Positions 26,527 through 39,000 of a stretch of 64,000 bases of DNA are shown in pieces. The position numbers were made by a program, and so were the translations under genes. The stretch spans positions 12,363,980 through 12,427,979 of the forward strand of contig NC_051450.1 of the NCBI RefSeq assembly GCF_001649575.2, in the 5' to 3' direction. The stretch is from Kryptolebias marmoratus (Eukaryota > Chordata > Actinopteri > Cyprinodontiformes > Rivulidae). The notes beneath the pieces were generated by a model that saw only the letters and a list, made by a program, of their open reading frames with translations, had not been told where the DNA came from and made no database searches. Position 1 is the first letter of the stretch. Each line of letters begins with the position of its first letter.

Positions 26527-26785
26527 GTTAAAGCAATAGTTAAGCTCTTTTGAAGTGAGGTTCTGTGAAACGCTATAAGCAATTAATATGTTATCTGTTA
26601 TAGGTAGCTCTTTTATCAGCCTAAGTTTGCAGAAATGGCCTCACTCAGGCTAACCTGTTAGCTTGTCAATACATTCAGAATTAAACTCTATTTCTCCCAA
26701 CTGAGTTTGATCAAAGAGGTAAAACACTATTCATAATCTTTGCACAGAATCCTACTTCAGAAGATCTGAACTATCCCTTTAAAGA
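26527..26785 (+). repeat. Family B MITE-like element with terminal inverted repeats
   Basis: Left end TTAAAGCAATAGTTAAGC and right end ATCTGAACTATCCCTTTAA are inverted copies, and the similarity extends inward for roughly 45 bases (left TTTTGAAGTGAGGTTCTGTG against TTCTGAAGTAGGATTCTGTG on the reverse of the right end). The TTAA at both ends is the target-site type of piggyBac and Kolobok elements; the superfamily is inference. No transposase frame is present. Confidence 0.65.
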
Positions 26786-27210
26786 AGTGTTCGCACACTG
26801 ATGTGAAGAAGGAGGCAGCTCTGTTCACTACAATTAAAGCCAATGGTTTTCTCAAACATATAGCACTTCATCAGGCGTATTCATAATTACAGCATGAGGA
26901 GTTCATCAGTTGAAGATGACTTTGTTGTCTCTATGGTTGAAGTTCACAGCAAATTGTTCAAATGAGTGTTCTCGTGTTTTCGGATGCCACCAGAAACCGC
27001 CTGTAAGTCTGTTTAATGTTTGATCCTGCTGAGATTTCAGGTGTAATTTTAAAGATTGTTTATTCACACGCAGAGTGACGGTGTCTCTGCTGCATTCTGA
27101 TTGGGAAAGAAAAGCAGCTTTTCAGATTTATTCTGATACCAGTCTCTGTTGACAGATGCAAAACCGAGACAGGAAGAATAAATTATAGGGACAAAGAGCA
27201 GGTTGATGCG

Positions 27211-27247
27211 TGTGTGTGTGTGTGTGTGTGTGTGTGAGTGTGTGTGC
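27211..27247. repeat. (TG)n microsatellite
   Basis: Thirteen TG units then an interrupted TG stretch. Confidence 0.97.
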
Positions 27248-28059
27248 GCCTATGGTGTGTATCAGGAGTTTCAGTTTCTGACAAGCTTTTGTGAAAGTTG
27301 GAGAAGACAAAGCTGTCACTCACAAGGAATATCAAGTATAAAAGCATTTTCTTCAACACTTGAATATGAGGCGTAAACAAAAGGAAGAAACTTAGCTGCC
27401 CGATTTGATTTAGTTATATGAATAAAGATTTTTAGTTGTTTTATCAAGAAAGGTTATAACAATCCAAAAACCAGAAGAATGTACTTTGAATTAACAAATA
27501 ATAACTTGGCAGCTTGAGGTTTTAATTAGTGCATATTTATTTCATGCTATGTACGATTAAACACATAACAGCACTGCAGTGATTAACATAGACCATTCTC
27601 AGATGAAGATGCAGATTTTTTTTCCTGAGGCTTCTATCTTTTTTCACATACGCAGTCTTTGTATTTGATCCTCATGCAAATACCTAAACTTTTTAAGGGA
27701 TTTTCATTTAATAAATTCCATGAAAACATTAATATGTAGCCCAGAAGGCTGTTGAATATTATTTTTGGCAAGAGATTACCCATCAAAAGGAATGAGTCAA
27801 ATAAAAAAAGAAGCCAGAAAGTCACAGCTCTGTGGGACGTAACGAGTCATCCTTTTTATGCACAATAAAAACGAAACAGAAGGCAACATTTATCTCTTAG
27901 ATGTCTCATCTTTTAATATTTGGGACACAGTGGATTACTAAATCTTACAAAAGTATATTTAATTGCCAGTGAACGCCAATGAAGACCTGGTGGACGAACA
28001 TCTGACACCACCATGTTAGGATCAGATCTTCTTTGTCTTGTAAGATATAAGGTGAGTCC

Positions 28060-28118
28060 TTCATGATTTAATTTCCCTTTGGGATTAATAAAGTATTTTT
28101 GAATTGAATTGAATTTGT
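28060..28118 (+). mobile_element. Retroposon 3' tail with (TTGAA)n
   Basis: TTCCCTTTGGGATTAATAAAG followed by TATTTTTGAATTGAATTGAA is the usual 3' terminus of a teleost retroposon, ending in a short pentamer repeat. Only the tail is recognisable; the body upstream is not. Confidence 0.5.
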
Positions 28119-29679
28119 TTTCCAGCATTTCACTGCTCAGTCAGAATGGGATTTGGAGAATTTGGAGCCCGAGCCAACAGTTTGAACTGTTAATGAGCAT
28201 TCGTGATGTGCATTGGGTTTATTAAGCTAATGTCACAAAGATAAGGGAGCGAGAGTGGGCAGCAAAAGTGTTTAGGTAGGCAGTATGTGACAAAGTATTG
28301 AACTTTCCCAACAACACGCTTCTTTCACCAGGTTTGCCCATGGTGCATCATTCTGCCTTTTCTTCCCGACACAAAAAAATGCTCAGACATATGGCATCCA
28401 CACGAAGTAAAAAGCTGATAAGTCCCAGTGATGAATCGTGTTGAGTGATTCATCGGCTCAGTTCAGGCCACCTTCTTGTGTCCAAAACTCATGTGTCCAT
28501 ACCTTTCAGCTCCTGTTGCTCCTCTTAAGTATGAGTCATGATATTCTGCCATTTTCATTCTTCTTTCTTACAGTGAGTGAAACTGCACACTGTTTTGAAT
28601 AAAGTTTTAATAAAAATGATGTATTTTTGATTGGAATGTGGCATATATTATAGGACATATAATGTATACTGTAGCTGATTTGATTACTGTCTGTAAAGCT
28701 CATTGCTCATTTTCCTAAATTAGAGCTACAGCTCCTTTCTGAGATTGGACCACATGGGCCAGCCTTGACTGTCAATGTGCTTCAGTTAACCTTGGATGGC
28801 CATGACTTTATCACTAATACCCTAATTAACTGTTTGTCCTTTCTCGTGTCACTTTACAGCTGTCCCCCTGTTCACAGAAGGTTGCTCTATTTTAAAGATT
28901 CTTCTAAATGCAATCTGAAGAGGTGATCTTTCCTCACAAGCTGAAATGTCCACATATTTTATCAGCGTTGTGTAGTCTGGGAACATTGGTAACGGCTGTG
29001 TTTTCCACTTGTAAATGATCTTTCACGCTGAATAACTGGATTCTAAATTTGTAGAAATGACTTTATAATCAGCTGAAACCTTTTGAGCGACAATAATTGC
29101 TCAGTGAGGCCATTTTTGTTGTCTGTCCTCGAGAAATCTACTTTTATAGAAGTGGTTAAACTTAATGAAGTTCAGTTTTCAGTCGAGCACCAGACTTTTT
29201 TTTAATATTTGAAGAACGTACAATTGAAAGAAGGTGTACTTTCTTTTTGCCTTTACTCTAATCTAGTTGCTAAAATATGTTTCTTTCAAAGGTTCCTTAT
29301 TAGCATATATGCTCAATATTTTTAAAAAAACTACTGCCGCTGATTATCATCAGTGGAGGCACGGGGATGTGAAAAACAACTAAAGTACAAAGTTGGATAA
29401 AAAACAGCATTTGTGTAGGCTACTGCAGCTGTACTTGATGAGGAGGAGTGAGAATATTTCACAAAAAGCTGTACAGAGGTGTTTACAACAAAAAAATAAA
29501 TGGATGAAGCAAAAGAACAACAGCGGCATTCATCACCTTGGACAACTGTTCACTTCATTGTATTATGCTTTATTCCACATGACACAGATGTGCACCACTG
29601 TGGTGCCAAGTCTTCCCATTAGTTTTCTCTCTTTTTCTAAAAAAAATGAATAAAATATTGAGAAGGGACTCAAGAGACA

Positions 29680-30245
29680 CTTAAAGCTGTAGTCCAGATA
29701 CTTTAAAGTGGGGTTCTTATAAACAATTAATATCTTACCAGCTGCAGATAGCTCTTTGAATGACCTCATTTTGGAGAAATAGTGTTTAGTTTTGACCAGA
29801 CTGAAGAGGTAACAGTTAGTCGGAGTCAAGACCAAGACTCAAAACAACTTCAGCTTAAAAAAAATGGTGGTGATTCACATGAAAACTATTTTGCAAAGAT
29901 TTGGAATTGTCAATTTCACATTATGAGGTTAGTTACATAGAAGGCTGTAGGTATTTGCACGCAGAAATAATGGTAGCGTCATCTAGCTGTAGCACTTTAA
30001 GTGCAGCCAGTGTAATGCAAAACAGCAACGTAAAGATTTATAAAGGAGTATTTGCATGAACCGGTATGGAACTTTGCAAGACGGCATCAATCCACTTTAC
30101 TCTTGGCTCCACTCTGAATAGCCATTACCTTGTCAGTTCAGTTCAAATTAAACATTATTTTTCCAAACTGAGGCCATTTAAGGCTCTATCAACCACACTT
30201 CAAAGTCTTAGTAACCTATGTTATCACTGGGCTGTATTTGATTAA
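29680..30245. repeat. Family B MITE-like element with long inverted arms
   Basis: Left arm has TTAAAGCTGTAGTCCAGAT, TTAATATCTTACCAGCTGCA and TTGAATGACCTCATTTTGGA. About 450 bp on, the right arm has CCAAACTGAGGCCATTTAAG, the inverse of the same motif. The ends of the right arm are blurred by mutation. Confidence 0.6.
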
Positions 30246-33200
30246 CAAAAATTAACAATATAGTTCCTGGTTATAAGATTTTATGAGCATATTTCTGAGG
30301 TATATTGGCACATTTTGTAGTAGAGAAAAATAGATTTTACACGTATTCCTAAAAATCTGAACATGTTTTAGATCTCAAAATAATTATTAGACAAACATAC
30401 TTCCACAAAATACTCCTGTTAAGGAAGCTGGTTACAGGCTGCTCTTAATATCTGCTGATATCTTGTGTTCTGGTCATGAGGACAGTTGGTATCTGTGTCT
30501 GTTTCCATTTCCCGCTGCATTCAGAGTTATTCTAACAAGTCGTGTCAACAAATATAGCCTCTGAGTGGCTGTGACAGGCTGTGATTCTGCAGCCAGGACC
30601 CTTCAAAAAGAGTAAAAGTGATATTTTTATTTTTTCTTTTATTTGTATTAATTGCTGGTGCTCCATTCCATCTTCTCCTTTGGTGTCATTTTTGGCCAAA
30701 TTGGAGTAATTTAGCTCGCACGGAGCAGCGCTTTCACTTTCTGCTCTGTTTAATTTAAGCCCACAGAGGCAGAAACACACGGCCAACAATCTCTGTCCTT
30801 TATGCAGCTACAGTTAAAGTTCAATGTACAGAGAGACGTGCGGAGCTGAAGCCACAGGAAAGAAAATAAAACACTTTGGAAGAAAAAAACAAAAAAAGTC
30901 TGACGGGCAGTTTTTAGTCTGCCTCTGGCTGTCCTTGAAGGGCCTCCTCTGGGCTGGTGCCTCCTGGGTGGTCTGAGCAGTGTGTGGAGCACTGAGACGA
31001 TTTATCTGGATGGTTGACAACTTCTGCACCACTTACCCGGACTGCTCGTGTCCCCAAAGAGAGCCCGTGTCAATGTCTTAAAGAGGAAGCTCTTTCCAAA
31101 AACACAGTGAGGTCGTTTCATCTGGTTTTCATCTCATTTTGGAACATCTTCAGCAGAAAAGACAGTTAAGAGCTTTGCCAAGTTTAAAGTCAAAACTGCT
31201 AATTATCACAGAAGCCATTCTCTTCTGGAAGCATAGATGAGGTACTGTGACAATGCACAACTCTAAACTACACGATGATGATTACAAAGCAACACTAAGC
31301 TACACCCATATGGCCAATAAGAAGATGAAATTTCAAAGATATCTGTGTGATGTACAAGCTCTGCGCAGACGAGAGCATCTGTTCATCTCACTATTCACTG
31401 TCATCTGAAGCAAAGCAAAAGCCTCAAAATATAAAGAACTGTCTGTGGCAACAACACAGAGTCCTGCAGCAGATGGTGTGGCCCCAACAGGGCCCTGATC
31501 TCATATTGTGTAGTCAGTATAGGAAAACTGCTGATGCAGCTCCACTAAAGAACTGTTTATGTGTTAGATCCTTAAGTTCTGTGTTACATCTGCTCATTTT
31601 GGGTTTTTTTTATTTATTATATTACATTTTGGGGAATTTAACGTGCCTACCTATCAGTTGGCTCCCTGCACCCTTGGGTCTACATCCACAAACAACCATC
31701 ATTTGTTACCGGACTTGGTGGTATTGGATGTTTAAGTCACTTCTGACTCTACTTTACATCTGACAAAAGCACATATAAGTGCCAGATAAGCCTAATACTG
31801 TTTATCAAAGCCGTTTTTATTAAATAAATAAATATTTGTTGGAAATGATTGACTCTGCATGGCTCTTGGTAGGCAAAAAGGAGGTTCCTAGTTGGCAGCT
31901 GTAGAGTTTGCACATTCGCCACTTGTGTTTATTGATTATCTGAATTCCAATTTCCTTCAAACAAACAAACAAACAAAAACATTGTAAAACCATTTACTGA
32001 TTTTAAAACACTATCCGCACCACCATAAATATTTTTGCAAAATTAACTTTTTAGGGAGGCTATGTTTGGACTTCACATTTGCATGCAAAATGCATTTTGA
32101 ATGGAAAAAACACCCATTTTTCAAAAAGTAGAGCGTTTTTAAAGTCTTCAGTGTATGTGCACGTACTTGACAAACTGAGATTTTGGCAAAATGATGATGT
32201 CATAGCCTACCTAATGTGTGCCCACTTCTGCTTTGTGTATTACCCATGCATTAGTAACCACAACAACAATGGAGCCACATTTATTTATTTATTTTTTGTC
32301 TGGCTCACTTTGTCCTGACTCTGTCATCATTAAGCTTGGGTCAGAAGCTGAAGAGGTTTGTTAATGAGAAAAAACATTGAATTGTATTAAATTGTTACAT
32401 CTTGGGTGACTTACACATTACTGCTTTTTTATAAAGGCATATTTAAACATCTCAGTGAACATGCTTTTTCTTAATAGCTCCAAAAAAACAACAACATTTT
32501 TTTATTTGTTTTTCATGAAGCCAATTTTAGCTACATTTTTTAAGGAGTTGGTCAAGAAATGTAATGAATACCAATGAAGCTTCTCTTCTTAAGATATAGT
32601 CACTTGTGCTATACTTAAATATCAACTATGACCTTTACATTCAGACTCTTTTTTCAGTCGAATATTAAAAACAGAGACAACCAGAGAAGCTGCTGTATTA
32701 TTGCCGCCCTGAGGTTTTCATTAGTTGTTGTTTTGTTGTGGTCCCTTCAATAATCCTTGTGTCTCATTATTGCTTGTTTTTAAACGTGTTCTTCAGCCGT
32801 CCACTGCCAACAAAATGTATTTTAAGATATTACTTTGCACCCTCGGGTCTTTTTAAACCAAATAACTGCTCCCAATTATGTTTTCCTAATTATGATGATT
32901 TCTTGATTACATTTACAGAGCTCTCCTGCCGTAGCAAACACAACATGGTCTCCAGGCGATCGGGGGAGAGGGGTGATGGTGTCACTGCAAGCAATTAAAA
33001 AGCTATCAGAGGGAGCTGAAAAGGGGAACGTTTCCTATTAGATTGTAAAAGTAACCACTGGCCTGAGCCAAATGTGGCTACAGGGGCACTAAGATGTTAT
33101 TACTCTCTGTAGGCGTTGTGTTGTTGTTCCTCCATGGATGCTAAAGTGGGCTCTGTGACGACCACAAACTGCACTTTGCGCTGCTACTCCCAAAGAACAA

Positions 33201-33339
33201 CACATCAGGAGGAGCTGCCCCTACTTGACTTATTGTATACATGAACTCTAAAAGGCATCTAGTAAATGTTAAATGCCTTACTTTTTCTCTGTGAGTGCAG
33301 GGATGAGGAGGTTGGGATTAGTTCACATTTTAACAAACT
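30246..33339. other. Intergenic, with a conserved-element candidate at 32690-33080
   Basis: A 138-residue frame at 31347-31763 is hydrophobic at its end but has no family resemblance. No splice-consistent exon was found. Confidence 0.6.
31958..31977. repeat. (CAAA)n microsatellite
   Basis: About five CAAA units ending in an A run. Confidence 0.9.
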
Positions 33340-33970
33340 TTAGGGATATCAAACTGAAGCGACTGTAACTTTCACAGTTATTTTTTTCATCACTCATCTC
33401 CAAAAAACAAAAGCATAACCAAGTCAGTTATTTGGATATTAAGGTAAAATTTGGTGTGGTGGCAGATGAGACTGATCCCCAACACATATTCTGAGCACTA
33501 ACAGATAGCATTAGATCTTTATTTAAAATTTTGCCATCAACTAATTGGAGTCACCGCTAGCAAAATACCTCATGAACCACGGGACGTATTTTAATGAAAG
33601 CTTCAATAAAATAATCACTAAATGAACAGCTATAATTGATTACCTTTCAGAGTCAACTTAGTTCAAGATGATGGCCACAGTAAACAAACATTAGAAACCC
33701 AAAATATGGCTAAAATTTAGTTAATTTTGACAAATATTGTTCTATAATTTTGGTGTGGTTTCAGATATTCGGTCATTCACTACATATCCCAAGCACTATT
33801 CATTGCAAGATTTTTAAAGTCACGTTTGTGACTGGTTACCATTTGGAGTCTATTTAATTAGTCAGCACTAAAATAACTATAAGTCAGTCAGTTTTACAGA
33901 AATTGAGCTTAAATTTGATGTGGTAGTAGCTGAGAGTCATACAACACCTACTTTAAGGATCATATCTCAC
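33340..33970 (+). repeat. Family A repeat, tandem and partly deleted
   Basis: Contains AGTCAGTTATTTGGATATTA (33422), then TTCAAGATGATGGCCACAG (33661), a second ATTTTGACAAATATTG (33724) and a third CAGTTTTACAGAAATTG (33889). The first interval is near 300 bp and the second about 165 bp, suggesting an internal deletion in the last monomer. Confidence 0.78.
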
Positions 33971-35094
33971 AAAATTACACGAGACTGAATGTAATGTTAT
34001 TTTCAAACTTGAAGTCTGCAGCATTTCCTTTTGTTCCATACAGTGAGCAATACATGAAGCAGCATATGGAACTGTTTAAAATTACTTAAATACACCACAT
34101 ATGAAAAGACGAATGCTTCTCTTTTCAGCTTGTGATCCCACTCATATGAAATGTTTTATGCGTGTTTGTGACCGGATTATTGTGCAGAAGCACTTGACTG
34201 GAATAAATCCCACCTCTGCTGCAGAACACGGCACTCAGCTCGTCATTTCTCAGTATTTTTCTGAGATATCCTGAATTTTTCTGCAGACACTGCTCCCGCC
34301 AACCTTCCCGTTTTTACAGTTTGTTGCCTAAGCAGCAAAAGTTGCTTGCGTCAAGCGTGTGTGCATATTCGGCAGTTGTGTGCAAGATTACGTAAGTGTT
34401 GTTTACTGTACCATTACTAATACCCAGGTGGCTACAGTGACTAGAAAATAGGGGGTTAGATGCAAGTTTTGGAGCCAGCAGCTAAGTCACGAAAATTCTT
34501 CAAACATCTGTGTAAAAGGTTTTGATTACACAAGAGCCACGCCAGCTTTAACACACTCTGCTAAATGCTCATTCATGTGTTGATGAACCTGTCTTACTCC
34601 ATGACTGGGAAAGCTGATTTCAAAACACTATGGATAATAAGGTTGGCTTTTGCAAAAAAAAAAAAAATTGTGGAATAACGGCATCAGCAGCTACACATTT
34701 TAGCATATGTCACCTCCTGAGACAGTTGCATCTCAAGTGTAGTCTCAGACGCCCACGCCACCCTGGGGGACAGATCCCTTCAGTAAATGATCGCGACCGG
34801 GTAACATCATTAGGCAACGGCTGTGTGGCAGCGTCCCTATGGCAGAGTGATAAGCACAAACATTGTGGGGGAACATGCTTACTGTGCACTTACAGGTGTC
34901 AGGGATAATACGGGTGATGCACTTGTTATCCTCAGCAGAGCTGTGCATCATTTGTATCTCTCGGTTAGAACTAAATATCTGTCGTGTAACAGCGCATGAA
35001 ATCAGGAAAAGACCGTGTTTACCAACAAATTTCTGACTTTTAAGAAACCATTTGTTTTCGTTTAATGCAGAGAAGAAGAACAAGCCCATATTTC
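33971..35094. other. Intergenic, no gene seen
   Basis: 34745-35089 is open on the minus strand for 114 codons, without recognisable features. An A run lies at 34653-34666. Confidence 0.6.
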
Positions 35095-35405
35095 TCCACT
35101 ATAATGAAAGAAACTAATAAATTATTACAGAAATAAACAACTTTAAATTATTGCTGCTGAAGGTGGTTCTACCAGCCATTCAACTACGGGGTGAACTTAC
35201 TTTTTCCACACACTGCTGTTTTGTTTAGGATTTATTTTATTTATTAAATGATGACATGGTGGAATTGTTTGTGTGTTTTTGTACCCTTGAGATTAGATTT
35301 GAATCATCTTAGATTCTAGTAAATACCAGATCATTTTCTCATGTCCTGTTTTGTTCAAATCTAGAACTGACAGTGGGTGTACTTTCTTTTTCCTATGAAT
35401 GCACA
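35095..35405. mobile_element. Decayed DNA transposon fragment (possible Tc1/mariner-type)
   Basis: GGGTGAACTTACTTTTTCCA near 35190 and GGGTGTACTTTCTTTTTCC near 35375 flank an AT-rich segment with AAATGATGACATGGTGGAAT. This arrangement resembles the end of non-autonomous DNA transposons frequent in fish. No transposase frame remains and the superfamily is a guess. Confidence 0.4.
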
Positions 35406-35854
35406 AGGGGGAAATGAAGGGAAGTCCTCAGGGATTGAGCAAAGTTCAGTATAATAGTGTGAATGCTGACTTAACATTCATACTATTGTGTTCCCTTTTT
35501 TTTTATTTTTCCATAGGCCACATTTCTCTTTCCAATCTAACTTCCTCCACATATTTTGTGCTATTTTATCCATTCATAAATCAAAGCTTATCCAGTATGT
35601 GAATGCTTTGACTTTTGGTTTTTGTAACATTTATTCTTACTTCATTTAAAAAATATTCCTATAGAAATTCATGGAGATCTTTTTCTTTTCCTTCAAAAAC
35701 ATTGTTCTTGAAATGTGCTTCAGCAAACTTACTCATTTTTTGTTTTCTAATGCTATTTTTGCTTTTAGTTAACCTTTTGTTTTTTTATTTTTCAACCTTC
35801 TTTTTTTTTTAGTTTTTCACTAGCCTTTTGCTACTTTTAGCATTTGTCTGGCTT

Positions 35855-36075
35855 AATAACTGTAAAATTGACTGAGTTTTAGCTATTTCTGCATTTTTTA
35901 ATATCAGTTGTTTGTGAGGGCCACAAACACTGGCCAAAAGTTAGCCAGTGTTAGATGTACATCCAGTGATGACTTTCTGTGAATTTCATTAAAATCCTTC
36001 TTGTGGTTCATGAGATATTTTGCTAAAAGATAGACACACACACAGGCAAAAACGGCAGGCAATAATAACCTCAAT
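35855..36075 (-). repeat. Family A repeat fragment
   Basis: Carries AAAATTGACTGAGTTTTAGC, GATGTACATCCAGTGATGAC and TTCATGAGATATTTTGCTAA, all in the order expected for a single reverse-oriented monomer. It then runs into a short CA-rich stretch and an altered end sequence. Confidence 0.75.
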
Positions 36076-39000
36076 TATATAATTAATAATAGCAGAAAAT
36101 GCTGTTTGCACATATTATTCTTCTTAGAAAGAAAATAGAGATTTAACATCCCTAATCTGATGAACTTTGCATTGCAAAGTTCTCTATTAGAGGAACTCTA
36201 AAACCAAATCAGCCAGAACAGTAAACTACTTAGTAAAACTCTTTGACTAGTCTGGAAGAAATGGTAAGTGGAGACAGGCTCAAGCTGATTCAACACAGCT
36301 GAGAACGTAGAAGAGATGAAAGGGTCACAATCACCTGATGCAACACATTAACGTTGAGTCATCTCAGTTCCTGAGTGTATACAGAATGTGAATGAACATT
36401 CAGCAGGAGCGTGTTGTACATCAGGCGTACCTACTTCAAAGCTGACAAGCATGCAGCCAGAAGGGGTTGCGTATTTCTTCCATAAGACAAAACAGCATCC
36501 AGTGAGTGATTCTGCTCGTGAGCAGTGCTTTTAATTAGGTGTTAAGCATTAAAATAGGCAGTAGTGATGATGAAGAAGAAAAATATTCCTAACACGTTCT
36601 ACTGAAAATGAGTTGTGATCATGTTTTAACAGAGCTTTAGCAAGATATGCAGAAAACCCATCAACAGACCAGTGCACATTACTGCTCAAGTAGAAATAAT
36701 AGTCAGATGTAGTTTTAAGGAGTGTCTCTGAGCTTCATCTGATAAAACCTGGAGCTCACTGTGAAAAAAGCATTTCTTTCTTTCTGTCACTTTTGTTGCT
36801 AACATGTTTGTGACAGTCATTTTGAAATTGTGCACCCAGGGCAACACAGATCTGCTATGTACTGACCTTAAAAGAGTGCAAACTGCTCACACTTGATTAG
36901 CGTGTTTGAGCCCGCATATAATTAACGCTATTCGCTTTATGAACATGGCGCTAAGACAAACCAAATAAGGGGAGCTAATACAGCAAAGAATGTTAGTGAA
37001 TCTGGGTCAGAGGCCCAAAACAACTACAAGGGGAAGCAAAACTTCAAAACAGTGAAATAATGTACACAAAGTCACAAAAAATAACTACCAATGAGTTTTG
37101 GAGGACTACCAGATGGCAGAGAAAAATGTTAGGAAAAGGAGCTAAAACAGACAGAAAGAGGAAGAATAGGTAGACATATTGATTGATTGATTGATTGATT
37201 ACTGATTTTGGCATCTGTGGGCAGCAGAGGTGTTAAACATAGCACTACACATTCTTGTGTCAATCAAACACAATTTCCCTGTGACTTAGATGCCTTTCAA
37301 GAAGCACACTGGATGCAGAGTCACACTCAAGTTACACATGCCCAAAATCAAGTGGTCAGAGAGTTTGACCGATAGCACATTTATTGTATGACTTTATAGG
37401 ACAACCCCAGAAAGGGTGAGATGTGGACGTTTGCTGGACCCAATCTGACTTTTCCAACTGGGCAGACAAATTGGTCCACTTTAGAAAGTTTGCCCGTGTG
37501 ATCTGAAGGGGTTTGGAGGACAGGACGAAACCAGGGGACTAATGAGGTGTTGTAGAGCTGTGGCGGTGGAATCCAAGCGTCTCGTTTTCAACCTTTAGCT
37601 GCTGCTGTCTTTCATACTGAGCAAACATTATTCATTATTCTCGCTAAAAACACTTTAGAGCTTTTATAAGTCAGTCATCAGTGCACCAACAATGAACTGT
37701 CAGATTCAGCAAGATATTTTCCTCTTTGTGTCTTGATTAAGAGTGTTTGATTCATTTGAGTTTATATACGCAAAAGATTGCAACGCCATATAAATGACAA
37801 GTGTTTCTGACATTGATATTCAGGGTTTTTTTTCCTTTCAATTACTGGCTCATGTAAGACTGTGTTTGTTGTGATGTTGATGGGCAGCAACCGTTTTTGC
37901 ATTTTTTGTCATTTTCCCACTGCCAAGAAGAAAACTTTGCAAAAATGTCAAGCTGTTCAGAGGAAAACAAGAGCAACATGCACCATGTATCGACTGACAG
38001 GCTGACAGGCAGCTATTACGCCATGTTGAAGTTTTGAGTTGAAATCCCTTTGCCGAAAATAGTTGAATATGGATGACGGCACAAAAAAAACACACACTAA
38101 AGAGGCATTTACTGAGGGGAGGCATTATCTTAAGAGATCAGATTTGCAAGTGCTGTTTGTATAATTAGGTATTAGGGTATTTTTCTTAAAGTGGCAGCAA
38201 AAAACAGATGGACTTCAGCAGCTGCAGCCATCCATCAGCTTTAATGCAACAAATACTGGCTTTGCTTCAGGATCCACAAAGCCTCACAGAGAACAAGTGT
38301 GGGTTGGTTTCCATGGTGAGCAAAGCTAATCAGCCATTTCTCATCTCGTTGAGTGACATGAACTGAGCTCAGAATCCCCTTGAAATACAGGGTGGAGGTA
38401 TTAACTGAAATAACAGTTTCTCTCTTTACCTTGACCCTGCTGACGAACCTCGAGCATTAAACACCTCCCATGTAATTCAGAAATTAGATGATTACCACCT
38501 CGCCTTAATTCGCCATTTCGACACGAGACAGAGCGAGCAGCACGGTGTAATTGTCCTTGTCTAGTGTGCGAGATTGTTAGTATTCCGACAGAAAAGAGAC
38601 AGCAGGCCTCCTTCATTTGCCTCACGATGAAACTCATTCTCAGAATATACAGCGAGGTAATTGAGCGATGAATTACTTTTTGCACCAGTACCACTCAATG
38701 ACACTGATTCTGCAGTAGTAATATATTATCTCCCCCTTTGTGGTAATTTATCCTCACAATGACATCATATGGAAAATGAACATCTCCTCCTTTTTCAGGC
38801 CAGAAATCAACCAAACAAACTTTCCAAAACCAATAACCATTTTCTGTTCTGTTTCTCTCACTGTGGGGCTGTCTTCAGGAAGAAGGCTGGCTGCGTCCAT
38901 TGTAGTTTCTCATTATGTTAAGTCACGTCTCTTGAGTTTGGCTTGTGATTGCTGTGATTCCCTAAAGAGAGGGAAATAATGAGTTTCCCCATCAAGTAAT

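Larger units (their letters stand above)
26786..29679. other. Intergenic, no gene seen
   Basis: Holds the TG microsatellite and the retroposon tail listed separately. The rest is unique AT-rich sequence. Confidence 0.6.

Noticed and set aside
31347..31763. 138-codon frame with hydrophobic C-terminal part
   Set aside because: The hydrophobic part comes from a T-rich tract; no start context or homologue recognised.
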